Assembly (NCBI GenBank): GCA_030620515.1
Contig: JAUXEM010000016.1
Coordinates: 1-35,238, forward strand
From: Salinivirgaceae bacterium
GTDB lineage: Bacteria > Bacteroidota > Bacteroidia > Bacteroidales > SZUA-534
Length of the DNA stretch: 35,238 nucleotides
Direction: 5' to 3'
The notes under the pieces: generated by a model
Database searches by the model: none
The model's input: the letters and a program-made list of their open reading frames with translations, nothing else
Told to the model about the DNA's origin: nothing
Translations under genes and position numbers: made by a program
Shown here: positions 23,784-31,665 of the stretch, piece after piece
How the letters are laid out: each line of letters opens with the position of its first letter
Numbering within the stretch: the first letter of the stretch is position 1

Positions 23784-24919
23784 TTGAGCAAAAGGTTTTT
23801 TATAAAAACCAACTTGACCAATTAAAATTATCCCTTGAAAATATTGAATCGCAAAATATATTTGTGGTACGAGCTAATAAATCTTACCCCGCTTCGGGGG
23901 CAGAGTCTTTTATTGATGAATTACTCGAAAATAATTATACTTCTTTTTACGACTTCGACCCCAACCCTCAATTAGAGGATTTAAAGAAAGGTATTGCATT
24001 ATTCAAAAAGGGTGAATACAAACTAATTATTGCCATTGGTGGCGGTAGTGTTCTTGATATGGCAAAGCTAATTAGCGTATTTGCTCACCAAAATAATAAA
24101 TACGAAGACATAGTTATTGGGAAAGCTGAAATAGAAAATGCAAAAACACCTTTAATTGCTATTCCTACTACAGCAGGAACAGGAGCTGAAGCAACCCAGT
24201 TTGCAGTATTATATATTGATAAGAACAAGTATTCGGTTGCTCACCCTTCCATATTACCTAATACTGTTTTTCTATCATCAGTATTTTCTCATTCAGCAAA
24301 TGCCTACCTTACAGCTTGTACAGGTCTTGATGCATTTTGCCAAGCAGTAGAATCGGTTTGGAGTGTTAATGCAAATGCGGAATCGGAAAAATATGCTTTG
24401 GAAGCTATTGAATTAATTTGGGGGCATCTGCGCCAAGCAGTTAAAGAGAATGATGTAATGGCAAAAGAAAAGATGCAAACAGCATCATTCTTGGCAGGTA
24501 AAGCAATTAACATTACCAAAACAACAGCTCCGCATGCTTTATCGTATGCTTTCACTAGCTATTATAATATACCACACGGGCATGCAGTAGCTTTAAGTTT
24601 ACCCTTCTTTTTAAATTACAATTACAATTTAACCGAAGTGGACTGTACCGATGCCAAAGGTGTAGAAAAAGTTAAAGAGAGAATAGATAAAATTCTTAAT
24701 ATTTTCAACATTGATATTACAAAAGCACAACAAGCTTTAGTAGTCTTTTTGAATGATATAGACATTAGTATTAATATTTCAACATTAATATCAGAGTTTA
24801 ATCCAAACATTATAATTGACAATGTAAACACACAAAGGTTAAACAATAACCCACGAAAAGTGTCTAAACAAACAATTCAAAACTTACTAAGTACCTTAAA
24901 TATACAAGTCACGGTGTGA
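23780..24919 (+). CDS. Iron-type alcohol dehydrogenase, probable phosphonoacetaldehyde reductase
   Basis: This 379-aa group III alcohol dehydrogenase has the nucleotide-binding GGGSVLDMAK (88-96 region) and PTTAGTGAEAT. Metal ligands at the usual places are D184, H252 and H266. The fourth ligand, normally His in D-x3-H, is Gln188 (GLDAFCQ). Coupled by ATGA to phosphonopyruvate decarboxylase, it most likely reduces phosphonoacetaldehyde to 2-hydroxyethylphosphonate, like PhpC/FomC-type enzymes. No aminotransferase (aepZ) is nearby, so aminoethylphosphonate is not the obvious product. Function rests on context plus family resemblance. Confidence 0.85.
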   Translation: MIEQKVFYKNQLDQLKLSLENIESQNIFVVRANKSYPASGAESFIDELLENNYTSFYDFDPNPQLEDLKKGIALFKKGEYKLIIAIGGGSVLDMAKLISVFAHQNNKYEDIVIGKAEIENAKTPLIAIPTTAGTGAEATQFAVLYIDKNKYSVAHPSILPNTVFLSSVFSHSANAYLTACTGLDAFCQAVESVWSVNANAESEKYALEAIELIWGHLRQAVKENDVMAKEKMQTASFLAGKAINITKTTAPHALSYAFTSYYNIPHGHAVALSLPFFLNYNYNLTEVDCTDAKGVEKVKERIDKILNIFNIDITKAQQALVVFLNDIDISINISTLISEFNPNIIIDNVNTQRLNNNPRKVSKQTIQNLLSTLNIQVTV

Positions 24920-24923
24920 GTTT

Positions 24924-24942
24924 CTGCCTGTTTGGCAGACAG
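24924..24942. repeat. Small hairpin after the alcohol dehydrogenase
   Basis: CTGCC and GGCAG pair around TGTTT (24924-24938), followed by ACAGG. It resembles the CCTGCC/GGCAGG arms of the dispersed repeat family and may be a fragment. No T-tract follows, so a terminator is doubtful. The rest of the 151-bp gap to the next gene shows nothing else. Confidence 0.35.
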
Positions 24943-25070
24943 GTTAATTAATAGCTGGTTGTAATAATAAAACGAATGCGTTTAATAAAGCACTCACCCC
25001 GTTGCTATCAATTAGTTAACCATAATAATTGCGGAATAAAGGAAGTAACTTATTATAAAAATAATAATTA

Positions 25071-28000
25071 ATGAATGTTTTCGAATTAGTACTTTCCCCC
25101 TTTATATATATAATTAAACAACTATTTTTATATAGCTACCAATTAACTGGAAACTATGGCATTTCCATTATTCTATTGAGTTTTGCAATATCGTTACTTT
25201 TGCTTCCTATATTTATTTTAATTGAAAAGGCTAAAAAGAAAGACGATGTAGCTAAGCTAAAAATGAAGCCTTTAATAGACGAAATTAAAAACTGTTACAA
25301 GGGTCAAGAAAGGTACTATTACTTAAAAACATTAAACCGACAATTTAATTACAGCCCAGTTCGTGCTTTAATTCCAATATTAAGTCTGCTTTTGCAGATA
25401 CCATTTTTTATAGCGGCATATCAGTATTTAGAACACTTTGAACCCTTAATAGGCGTAAGCTTTGCATTTATTGCCGACCTAAGTCAACCTGATGCTCTTT
25501 TTGGCAATATTAATTTTTTACCCATTGCCATGACTTTTGTGAATTTACTAACAGCCTATTTTTACACAAAAAATGGTAATACTGCCGAACGAAAACAAAT
25601 GCTTGTTGTAGCTGGTGTTTTTCTAATTCTATTATTTAACCTCCCAGCAGGTTTGGTACTTTATTGGACAATGAATAATATGTTTAGTTTTTTCAGATTA
25701 TTCATTACGAATCGTGAAGCATTTAAAAAGGTTGAGAATAAAAACCCATTTATTAGAGAAGGATATATTGAATTTAAAGCACGATTAATCCCCATACTAC
25801 CAAAGCTACTAAACACCTTTTTTTTAACAACCGCAATAGTAATTTTATTGCAAGTAATTTCTGCCCTAGGCAATGACTTTAATAACATTTTTCAGCAATT
25901 AATTTCAGGCTTGGGAATAAGTATTGGCGTAACAGTTTCTATTGCTTTACTTGTTTTAATGCATAAAATAAATGGCACAGTAAATTACCTAGGGGCAAGC
26001 CCACAAGGCATTAAAATTCAAAAAAACAAACCTGCCCGAATAAGTCAGGCAGGTTTCAAATTTCAAAAGAAAAACGAGGCAAGCCTCGGGGAAATATACA
26101 CAAAGAGATTAAAGGATAAAAATGCAAAAGACTTCATACTTACAATTTTGCCTACTTTTAAACCAATGTTGTTTGTTTTTTTAACAATTACAATTGGGTC
26201 GCAAGTAAACTGGGCATTGCAGCATAGTTTTAATAGTATAATTCAACGTGTATTTGGTTCCATTATTGGCAGTATAGTTGCTACTAGTATTTTAGCTACT
26301 ATTATTCTTTTTTATCAAGGACACATAACACTCAGCATTAAGCAACTTGGCATACAAATTTGGGCAATTAGAAAAACAAAATTTAGAATAGACCCAACAG
26401 TATATTTCTCTATCCTTTTTTTATCGATATACTTTTACTTGGCAGGCTTATTCTATTTTACTGGTATAAATACGGCTTTAAATAGCATAGCATTAGTATT
26501 TGTTTTATTGATTCAATTATTGGGATTAAAAAGTTTTATCAGTTCTAAAAAACATACAAGCAAAGCAGTATTTATTACTTCTGCGTTAGCCTTAATTGCA
26601 ATTGCACTATTTCAATTAATAGGTTCTTTTATTTTACTTTTTGACATTGGCATTGTTTTTAACCTCTCATTATCAAATATAATTTTAGCTGGTTTTATCT
26701 TTACATTAATAACCATAATCTACTACTTAAAAAGCTCAAAAACAGAATTACTCACGCCAAATACATCAATGACAATAGTATATTCATTAGCTCTTTTTTA
26801 TGTGTTAAGTTTAGTGTTTTTCTGGAGCCCACTTATAGTATATTCCTCGTTCCCTGAAACATTCTCGTTCCCTGCTATTCATATTTTGGCTAAAAACTTT
26901 TTACTATTTGCCATTCTTTTTGCTAGTTCTTATATTTTATATGTTCTAATATCCAAAAAATTAAAATTCTTATTTACATCAATATTAGTTGCTCTTAGTT
27001 TTGTATTCTTTTTAAATAGCTTTATAATTCCTGTAAATGTGGGCACTTTACAGCTAGGTAAATATATTGAAGCATCAGCTTTAGCAATGCACCCTTTTAT
27101 TTACTTGGCAGAAGGACTTTTTTTAATTACCATTTTTCTTTTAACAAAATGGTTACTGCTTGGTAAATACCATAAACATGTAACTATTGCACTGGTTTCT
27201 TTAACTCTTATTCTTACTAGTCAAAGCCTTATTTCTGCAATTAGTGGGGGTGATTTTTTTAGCAAAAGTGAGGATAGTTTAAAACTACCTAATACCATAT
27301 CCTTTTCTAAAGACAAACCAAATGTAATATTCATTATTCCAGATACTTTTATGGGAATGCACATGAAATACATTTTAGAAGAATCGCCAGAATTAAAAAC
27401 AGAGCTTGACGGTTTTGTTTGGTATCCTAATACACTATCGGTGTCAACAAATACAGCACCTTCAATTAGTTCAATGTATGTGGGTCACGATTTTAATCTT
27501 GACATATTAAATCAAGATAATAAGCATACCATGACCGAAAAGATTACCGAGGCTTCTGAATTGTTCTGCAACAAAGTTAAAGAGCAAGGATATTCCTTAA
27601 CAAGTACTAAAATGGTTTATTCAAAAATCGATAAAAACACTTATGATTATTATCTACCAAATTGGCATTCCGACTGGAACAAATGGAATAAATCATTAAA
27701 CATTGGCGGCGCAAAAGAACTAGACTTTGCTATACTTTGGAAAAATGCAGTTTTCTATGGTTCACCACTTTTCATAAAATCTAGAATTTACGACAATGGT
27801 GACTGGATTAGGATGGAAAATGAAACCAACAAGAATTCTACGCTTACAAAAGAATTAAATTTTACTAGACTACTACCCTTAATATCTGACACAAATAATG
27901 ATAAAGGTAACTTCATTTATATTCACACAAAAGCTACTCATGGGCCATGGCATGTAGTTAATAATAATGGTGAGCTAACCATGAATGTTGGTTCTTATGA

Positions 28001-28472
28001 GAATCAGAAATGGTTTATTAATGAATTTGCAAAATGGATAAAGTGGATGAAGAAAAACAATGTTTACGATAATACAAAGATTATAATGGTTGCTGACCAT
28101 AGTCACAACTTACCAGACAAAGAGTTAAACGAATATGGAGGAATATTTAAATGGGGAAAAGAAGGACAAGAAAAACTATCGGCTCGTGATTTCTGGAGAG
28201 TGAATTCACTTTTAATGGTGAAAGATTTTAATTCAAATGGTAATATTAAAGAAGATTGGCGATTCATGAGTAATGCAGATGCCCCAGCTATTGCCTTTAA
28301 CGAAAATGACCCTACAAAAATTGAACCGCCAGAATCAAGAACTCTTCCGGTTTTTTATGTGGGTAATTTGCCAAGATCGACCAAAAAGAAATATTTGCCA
28401 ATTTACATGCAATACGAAGTAAAAGATAGTGTTTATGATCCTAAGAATTGGACTCTTGTTAAAACAGAATAA
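25071..28472 (+). CDS. YidC/Oxa1-like domain fused to polytopic region and alkaline-phosphatase-superfamily transferase
   Basis: This 1133-aa membrane protein begins with a recognisable YidC/Oxa1 core (about residues 1-215): YGISIILLSFAISLLLLP, a charged hairpin, LLLQIPFFIAAYQYL and FNLPAGLVLYWTMNNMFSF. S41 stands where insertases have the groove Arg. Residues ~245-740 hold roughly a dozen more helices. Residues 306-342 are encoded by an inserted palindromic repeat. The C-terminal periplasmic domain (~750-1133) resembles LTA synthase and phosphoethanolamine transferases: metal Asp758 (FIIPDTF), candidate nucleophile Thr795 (or Thr793) in STNTAPSISSM, His957 (THGPWH), and Asp1009-His1010 (ADHSH). 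It follows three phosphonate genes, so it may move a phosphonate or phosphoglycerol-like group onto a surface lipid or glycan. Function not established. Confidence 0.85.
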   Translation: MNVFELVLSPFIYIIKQLFLYSYQLTGNYGISIILLSFAISLLLLPIFILIEKAKKKDDVAKLKMKPLIDEIKNCYKGQERYYYLKTLNRQFNYSPVRALIPILSLLLQIPFFIAAYQYLEHFEPLIGVSFAFIADLSQPDALFGNINFLPIAMTFVNLLTAYFYTKNGNTAERKQMLVVAGVFLILLFNLPAGLVLYWTMNNMFSFFRLFITNREAFKKVENKNPFIREGYIEFKARLIPILPKLLNTFFLTTAIVILLQVISALGNDFNNIFQQLISGLGISIGVTVSIALLVLMHKINGTVNYLGASPQGIKIQKNKPARISQAGFKFQKKNEASLGEIYTKRLKDKNAKDFILTILPTFKPMLFVFLTITIGSQVNWALQHSFNSIIQRVFGSIIGSIVATSILATIILFYQGHITLSIKQLGIQIWAIRKTKFRIDPTVYFSILFLSIYFYLAGLFYFTGINTALNSIALVFVLLIQLLGLKSFISSKKHTSKAVFITSALALIAIALFQLIGSFILLFDIGIVFNLSLSNIILAGFIFTLITIIYYLKSSKTELLTPNTSMTIVYSLALFYVLSLVFFWSPLIVYSSFPETFSFPAIHILAKNFLLFAILFASSYILYVLISKKLKFLFTSILVALSFVFFLNSFIIPVNVGTLQLGKYIEASALAMHPFIYLAEGLFLITIFLLTKWLLLGKYHKHVTIALVSLTLILTSQSLISAISGGDFFSKSEDSLKLPNTISFSKDKPNVIFIIPDTFMGMHMKYILEESPELKTELDGFVWYPNTLSVSTNTAPSISSMYVGHDFNLDILNQDNKHTMTEKITEASELFCNKVKEQGYSLTSTKMVYSKIDKNTYDYYLPNWHSDWNKWNKSLNIGGAKELDFAILWKNAVFYGSPLFIKSRIYDNGDWIRMENETNKNSTLTKELNFTRLLPLISDTNNDKGNFIYIHTKATHGPWHVVNNNGELTMNVGSYENQKWFINEFAKWIKWMKKNNVYDNTKIIMVADHSHNLPDKELNEYGGIFKWGKEGQEKLSARDFWRVNSLLMVKDFNSNGNIKEDWRFMSNADAPAIAFNENDPTKIEPPESRTLPVFYVGNLPRSTKKKYLPIYMQYEVKDSVYDPKNWTLVKTE
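25986..26095. repeat. Dispersed palindromic repeat, copy 3, inside a coding sequence
   Basis: It encodes residues 306-342 of the YidC fusion. It contains GGGGCAAGCCCAC with a block at 25994-26026 shared with copy 1. A perfect 9-bp pair follows, AAACCTGCC (26028-26036) with GGCAGGTTT (26048-26056), and then the hairpin CGAGGC-AA-GCCTCG (26075-26088). The insert is in frame with no stop and codes a basic hydrophilic loop between helices. Confidence 0.8.
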
Positions 28473-28595
28473 ACTTTCTTTACTCTTACTTGTATCTAAA
28501 TAAAACAGCCCATGGCTGAGATAATTACTGAGACAATCCTGCTTGAATCTAGGGCATGTGAATCAAACCTCATCATGAGCACAAATTATAAACTG

Positions 28596-29003
28596 ATGAA
28601 AGAAACAATACAAACCACTTATTTAGGTGAACTAAGAACCGAGGCTATTCATGTTCGTTCTGGTAATAAATTAATTACCGATGCTCCAGTTGATAATCAG
28701 GGTAAAGGCGAAACCTTTTCGCCTACCGATTTACTGGCAACTTCATTGGCTAGTTGCATTCTTACCATTATGGGAATTAAAGCTCAGGCAAATGGTTTTA
28801 ATATTGATGGTGCAAAAGCCAAATCGTGGAAAATAATGAGTGAGAATCCTCGACGTGTTGCCGAAGTGAAAATTGAGTTTGATTTTACAATGTGCACTTT
28901 AAGCAACAAGGATAAAGCTATTTTAGAAAGATTAGTTAAAGTTAGCCCTGTTCCTTTAAGTTTGCATGAAGAAACAAAACAAACTGTTTCAATAAAATTC
29001 TAA
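28596..29003 (+). CDS. OsmC-family protein
   Basis: This protein of about 135 aa has the OsmC/Ohr fold, recognised by TEAIHVRSGNKLITDAP, FSPTDLLATSLASC and a closing EETKQTVSIKF. C54 (LASCILT) matches the peroxidatic cysteine. The second, resolving cysteine, which lies in a C-P/S-V context in the family, is Ser117 here (KVSPVPLSL). Earlier in-frame ATGs at 28512 and 28575 would add 28 or 7 residues with no family counterpart (the first including ESRACESN). The ATG at 28596 fits the usual start MKETIQTTYLG. It is monocistronic and convergent with fabD. The protein may handle organic peroxides or have lost that activity. Confidence 0.8.
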   Translation: MKETIQTTYLGELRTEAIHVRSGNKLITDAPVDNQGKGETFSPTDLLATSLASCILTIMGIKAQANGFNIDGAKAKSWKIMSENPRRVAEVKIEFDFTMCTLSNKDKAILERLVKVSPVPLSLHEETKQTVSIKF

Positions 29004-29015
29004 GAAAAAAAGGTA

Positions 29016-29052
29016 TAAAAAGAGCCTCTCCAAACGGAAAAACTCTTTTATA
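29016..29052. terminator. Weak terminator between the OsmC-like gene and fabD
   Basis: AAAAGAG (29018-29024) pairs with CTCTTTT (29043-29049) around an 18-nt loop that can pair further (TCC with GGA). Both flanks are A/T-rich, so it may serve either facing gene. The AT-rich stem keeps confidence low. Confidence 0.4.
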
Positions 29053-29100
29053 TTGTTTTATGATAAACGCTATAAAGATATTATCATTAGATTTTTTTTA

Positions 29101-29985
29101 TTAAGCAATGCTTGCACTTTCGCAAGCCATTTTACGATCCACTTTTTTTATCATGCCTTGTAATGCTTTACCCGGTCCAACCTCAGTAAATGAGTCGGCA
29201 CCATCGGCAATCATGTTTTGCATAATTTGTGTCCAACGCACCGATGCTGTTAATTGAGAAACTAAATTTGCCTTAATTTCCACAGGATCTGATATTGGTT
29301 TAGCATTTACATTTTGGTAAACCGGACAACTAGGAGCACTAACCTCTGTTTCGTTAATAGCAGCTTCTAATTCTACTTTTGCCGGGTTCATTAATGGTGA
29401 ATGAAATGCCCCACCCACAGGTAACTTTATAGCTCTTTTAGCACCAAGCTCGGTTAATTTAGCACAAGCTTTATCAACACCCTCAACCGATCCTGAAATA
29501 ACCAATTGCCCCGGAGTATTATAGTTTGCAGGTACTACTACCTCGTTAATTTCTGCACAAACTTTCTCAACCACATCGTCGCCCAAACCAATAATTGCAG
29601 CCATTGTAGATGGTTCTGCTTCACAAGCTTTTTGCATTGCCATAGCTCGCTTAGAAACTAACACTAAACCATCTTCGAACGATAAAGCACCAGCAGAAAC
29701 TAAAGCTGAGAATTCGCCTAAAGAGTGACCTGCTACCATTTCTGGTTTAAAATCATCGCCTAAAACTTTTGCTAGAATAACCGAATGCAAAAATACAGCA
29801 GGTTGCGTTACTTTAGTTTGTTTTAAATCTTCGTCTGTTCCTTCAAACATTAAATCGGTAATTTTGAATCCAAGTATTTCATTGGCTTTCTCAAACATAT
29901 CCTTAGCTAATGGTGAATTGTCGTACAGGTCTTTTCCCATTCCAACGAACTGGGCGCCCTGTCCCGGAAAAACGTAAGCTTTCAT
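29101..29985 (-). CDS. fabD: Malonyl-CoA:ACP transacylase FabD
   Basis: This 294-aa enzyme moves malonyl from CoA to acyl carrier protein for type II fatty acid synthesis. It has the GQGAQ motif at residues 8-12. The nucleophile is Ser88 in GHSLGE, with Arg113 (SKRAMAMQ) for carboxylate binding and His195 (GGAFHSPLM) as general base. The length is slightly below the 305-315 aa norm but the ending looks complete (GPGKALQGMIKKV). It stands alone, with a good promoter match at 30136-30168 and a leader of about 145 nt. Confidence 0.96.
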   Translation of the reverse strand: MKAYVFPGQGAQFVGMGKDLYDNSPLAKDMFEKANEILGFKITDLMFEGTDEDLKQTKVTQPAVFLHSVILAKVLGDDFKPEMVAGHSLGEFSALVSAGALSFEDGLVLVSKRAMAMQKACEAEPSTMAAIIGLGDDVVEKVCAEINEVVVPANYNTPGQLVISGSVEGVDKACAKLTELGAKRAIKLPVGGAFHSPLMNPAKVELEAAINETEVSAPSCPVYQNVNAKPISDPVEIKANLVSQLTASVRWTQIMQNMIADGADSFTEVGPGKALQGMIKKVDRKMACESASIA

Positions 29986-30063
29986 TTATGTGTAATTTAG
30001 TTAAAATTATCTTTTTAAAGCCAATACCATTGCAAATATTAGCTTAAATAAATCCATTTTCAT

Positions 30064-30116
30064 GGAACACTCATTTCACCATGTACTTTTACATAATCAT
30101 TCTTCGTGAGTGTTTC
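30064..30116. promoter_or_regulatory. Inverted repeat in the fabD leader
   Basis: GGAACACTCA (30064-30073) and TGAGTGTTTC (30107-30116) pair at nine of ten positions over a 33-nt loop, between the predicted fabD promoter and its start codon. Role unknown. An mRNA stem is possible. Confidence 0.35.
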
Positions 30117-30135
30117 ATAATTTAATTTCAACCGA

Positions 30136-30168
30136 CAAAAGTATAAAAATTAACAAATATCAGTCAAA
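30136..30168 (-). promoter_or_regulatory. Putative fabD promoter (-33 TTTG, -7 TACTTTTG)
   Basis: On the minus strand TTTG (30165-30168) and TACTTTTG (30136-30143) are separated by 21 nt, close to the Bacteroidota TTTG-N19-21-TAnnTTTG consensus. It is the best two-part promoter match found in the window. The rest of the gap up to folE (30169-30341) shows no other feature. Confidence 0.55.
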
Positions 30169-30341
30169 TGTGCATCATAATTTTTCATTACTTATAAAAC
30201 GGAGCTTACTTGTACTTTTATAGGTTTAATGGGGAATAAAATTATTTTATTGCTTTTTACGGCAACAGAAGCAAAATTATATCTATTTTCTAATACTTAG
30301 GGTTCACTCAAAAAAAATAGTAGAATCTTTATATTAGAGAA

Positions 30342-30980
30342 TTAATGCAGTTTTGTGCCTATTATATGCATAAACTCTTCACGTGTTGCCTGATTATTAA
30401 GGAAAGCTCCTGTAAAAGCAGATGTTGTTGTAACCGAACTTTGCTTTTGAATACCTCGCATTTGCATACACATGTGCTGTGCCTCAATAACAACTGCAAC
30501 ACCTACCGGATTTAGCACATCTTGTATGCAATTTTTAATTTGGTTTGTTAAACGCTCTTGCACTTGTAATCTACGAGCAAATAATTCAACAACTCTAGCT
30601 ATTTTGCTTAATCCGGTAATTGTACCATCGGGTATATAGGCAACATGTGCTTTGCCAAAAAACGGTAGCATATGATGCTCGCACATTGAGTATATTTCAA
30701 TATCTTTTACTACAACCATTTGGCTATAGTCTTCTTTAAACAAAGCCGATTTTAAAATTTCATCAGGTTTCGAGAAATATCCCTGAGTAAGAAACTGTAA
30801 TGCTTTAGCAACGCGTAAAGGTGTTCTTTCTAAACCTTCTCTATCAATATTTTCACCTAAAGCTTCAAGAATTCCTTCATAATGTTTTTGTATAATTTTG
30901 GTTTTTTCGTCATTAAACCTATCAATTCTTGAATAGCCAAAATCATCATCTACCTCTATCCCATTATTAATTATATCCAT
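30342..30980 (-). CDS. folE: GTP cyclohydrolase I
   Basis: This protein of about 212 aa turns GTP into 7,8-dihydroneopterin triphosphate, the entry to folate, biopterin and queuosine. Zinc ligands are visible as Cys and His in [10 protein letters not shown] and the second Cys in [20 protein letters not shown] and [22 protein letters not shown] are typical family blocks. The start is the ATG at 30980, preceded by GGAGG, rather than an in-frame TTG at 31025. One base separates it from the upstream 6-pyruvoyltetrahydropterin synthase gene, so the two make one transcript whose second enzyme uses the first one's product. Confidence 0.96.
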   Translation of the reverse strand: MDIINNGIEVDDDFGYSRIDRFNDEKTKIIQKHYEGILEALGENIDREGLERTPLRVAKALQFLTQGYFSKPDEILKSALFKEDYSQMVVVKDIEIYSMCEHHMLPFFGKAHVAYIPDGTITGLSKIARVVELFARRLQVQERLTNQIKNCIQDVLNPVGVAVVIEAQHMCMQMRGIQKQSSVTTTSAFTGAFLNNQATREEFMHIIGTKLH

Positions 30981-30981
30981 G

Positions 30982-31398
30982 TTAGTCCTCCCCGTAATAT
31001 TCTGCGAAATTATTTTCCGTTTCAATCAATTTCAACTTGTGTAGTTTTGCATTCACTTTAGCTACTTCAGGTTCAAGAACCTTCCAAATCTCAATTATTA
31101 TATTCTCTGTTGAAACTATTTTATCTGTTAAAAAGTCTACTTCAACATTTAGATTCTTATGATCGAGCTTTTCAATTATATGCTCGTTTACAATATGGCT
31201 TAAATCTTTTAAATTAACTATAACGCCAGTTTTTTTATTTACCTCGCCTTTTACGGTAACAAACAATTCATAATTATGCCCATGCCAATTAGGGTTTGCA
31301 CATTTACCATATAGTTTGTAGTTTTCCTCTTCGGATAACTCAGGACTAAATAATCTATGTGCACTATTAAAACGTTCGCGACGAGTAAGATAAACCAT
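30982..31398 (-). CDS. 6-pyruvoyltetrahydropterin synthase, eukaryotic-type motif
   Basis: This protein of about 138 aa acts on dihydroneopterin triphosphate. Zinc ligands are H14 (NSAHRL), H39 and H41 (WHGHNY). The catalytic Cys33 sits in CANPNWHGH (C-X5-HGH), the spacing of the mammalian enzyme, rather than the C-X3-HGH of QueD. LDHKNL carries the Asp-His pair, and ENN near the end contains the pterin-anchoring Glu. The ATG at 31398 is chosen over 31458 because family members start near here and a TAnnTTTG element lies at 31432-31439. It is coupled to folE, so a biopterin-type product is likely. QueD function is the alternative. Confidence 0.85.
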   Translation of the reverse strand: MVYLTRRERFNSAHRLFSPELSEEENYKLYGKCANPNWHGHNYELFVTVKGEVNKKTGVIVNLKDLSHIVNEHIIEKLDHKNLNVEVDFLTDKIVSTENIIIEIWKVLEPEVAKVNAKLHKLKLIETENNFAEYYGED

Positions 31399-31431
31399 AA
31401 AAAATAATACTTCTGTTACTAAAACATGAAA

Positions 31432-31439
31432 CAAATATA
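31432..31439 (-). promoter_or_regulatory. Putative -7 element of the pterin operon
   Basis: The minus strand reads TATATTTG, a perfect TAnnTTTG. It gives a leader of roughly 28 nt before the ATG at 31398 and argues against the ATG at 31458, which would lie upstream of the promoter. Confidence 0.5.
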
Positions 31440-31581
31440 CTATTCTAATTATCAACATGAAAAAATTACTAATAATAAATGAACGTTTTTATTCTTTGCT
31501 AGCGCAATAAAACTACCACTCTGCCATGTACATAATTTTGCTTATAACGAAAATAAATCCTTTATCACTATGCATTAAAAG

Positions 31582-31606
31582 CATGTATAAAATCACTTCA
31601 TACATG
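31582..31606. promoter_or_regulatory. Inverted repeat upstream of the MaoC-like gene
   Basis: CATGTAT (31582-31588) and ATACATG (31600-31606) form a perfect 7-bp pair with an 11-nt spacer. TATCTTTA at 31630-31637 is a near -7 element (one mismatch). The spacing suggests an operator just upstream of the promoter. No regulator gene is adjacent. Confidence 0.4.
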
Positions 31607-31665
31607 GTTTATGTTAAGAGAGTAAAACCTATCTTTACACCATTATTTACTAACATAATAAAATA

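Noticed and set aside
23888-23900. CCCCG-CTT-CGGGG hairpin inside the alcohol dehydrogenase
   Set aside because: It encodes a segment (YPASGAES) that fits the family's normal N-terminal pattern and lacks the other modules of the dispersed repeats.
28512-28595. Upstream ATGs for the OsmC-like protein
   Set aside because: The added 7-28 residues have no counterpart in the family. The ATG at 28596 matches the usual start.
31399-31458. Longer start for the pterin synthase with a hydrophobic N-terminus
   Set aside because: It would lie upstream of the -7 element at 31432-31439 and add a membrane-like segment not found in this cytoplasmic family.
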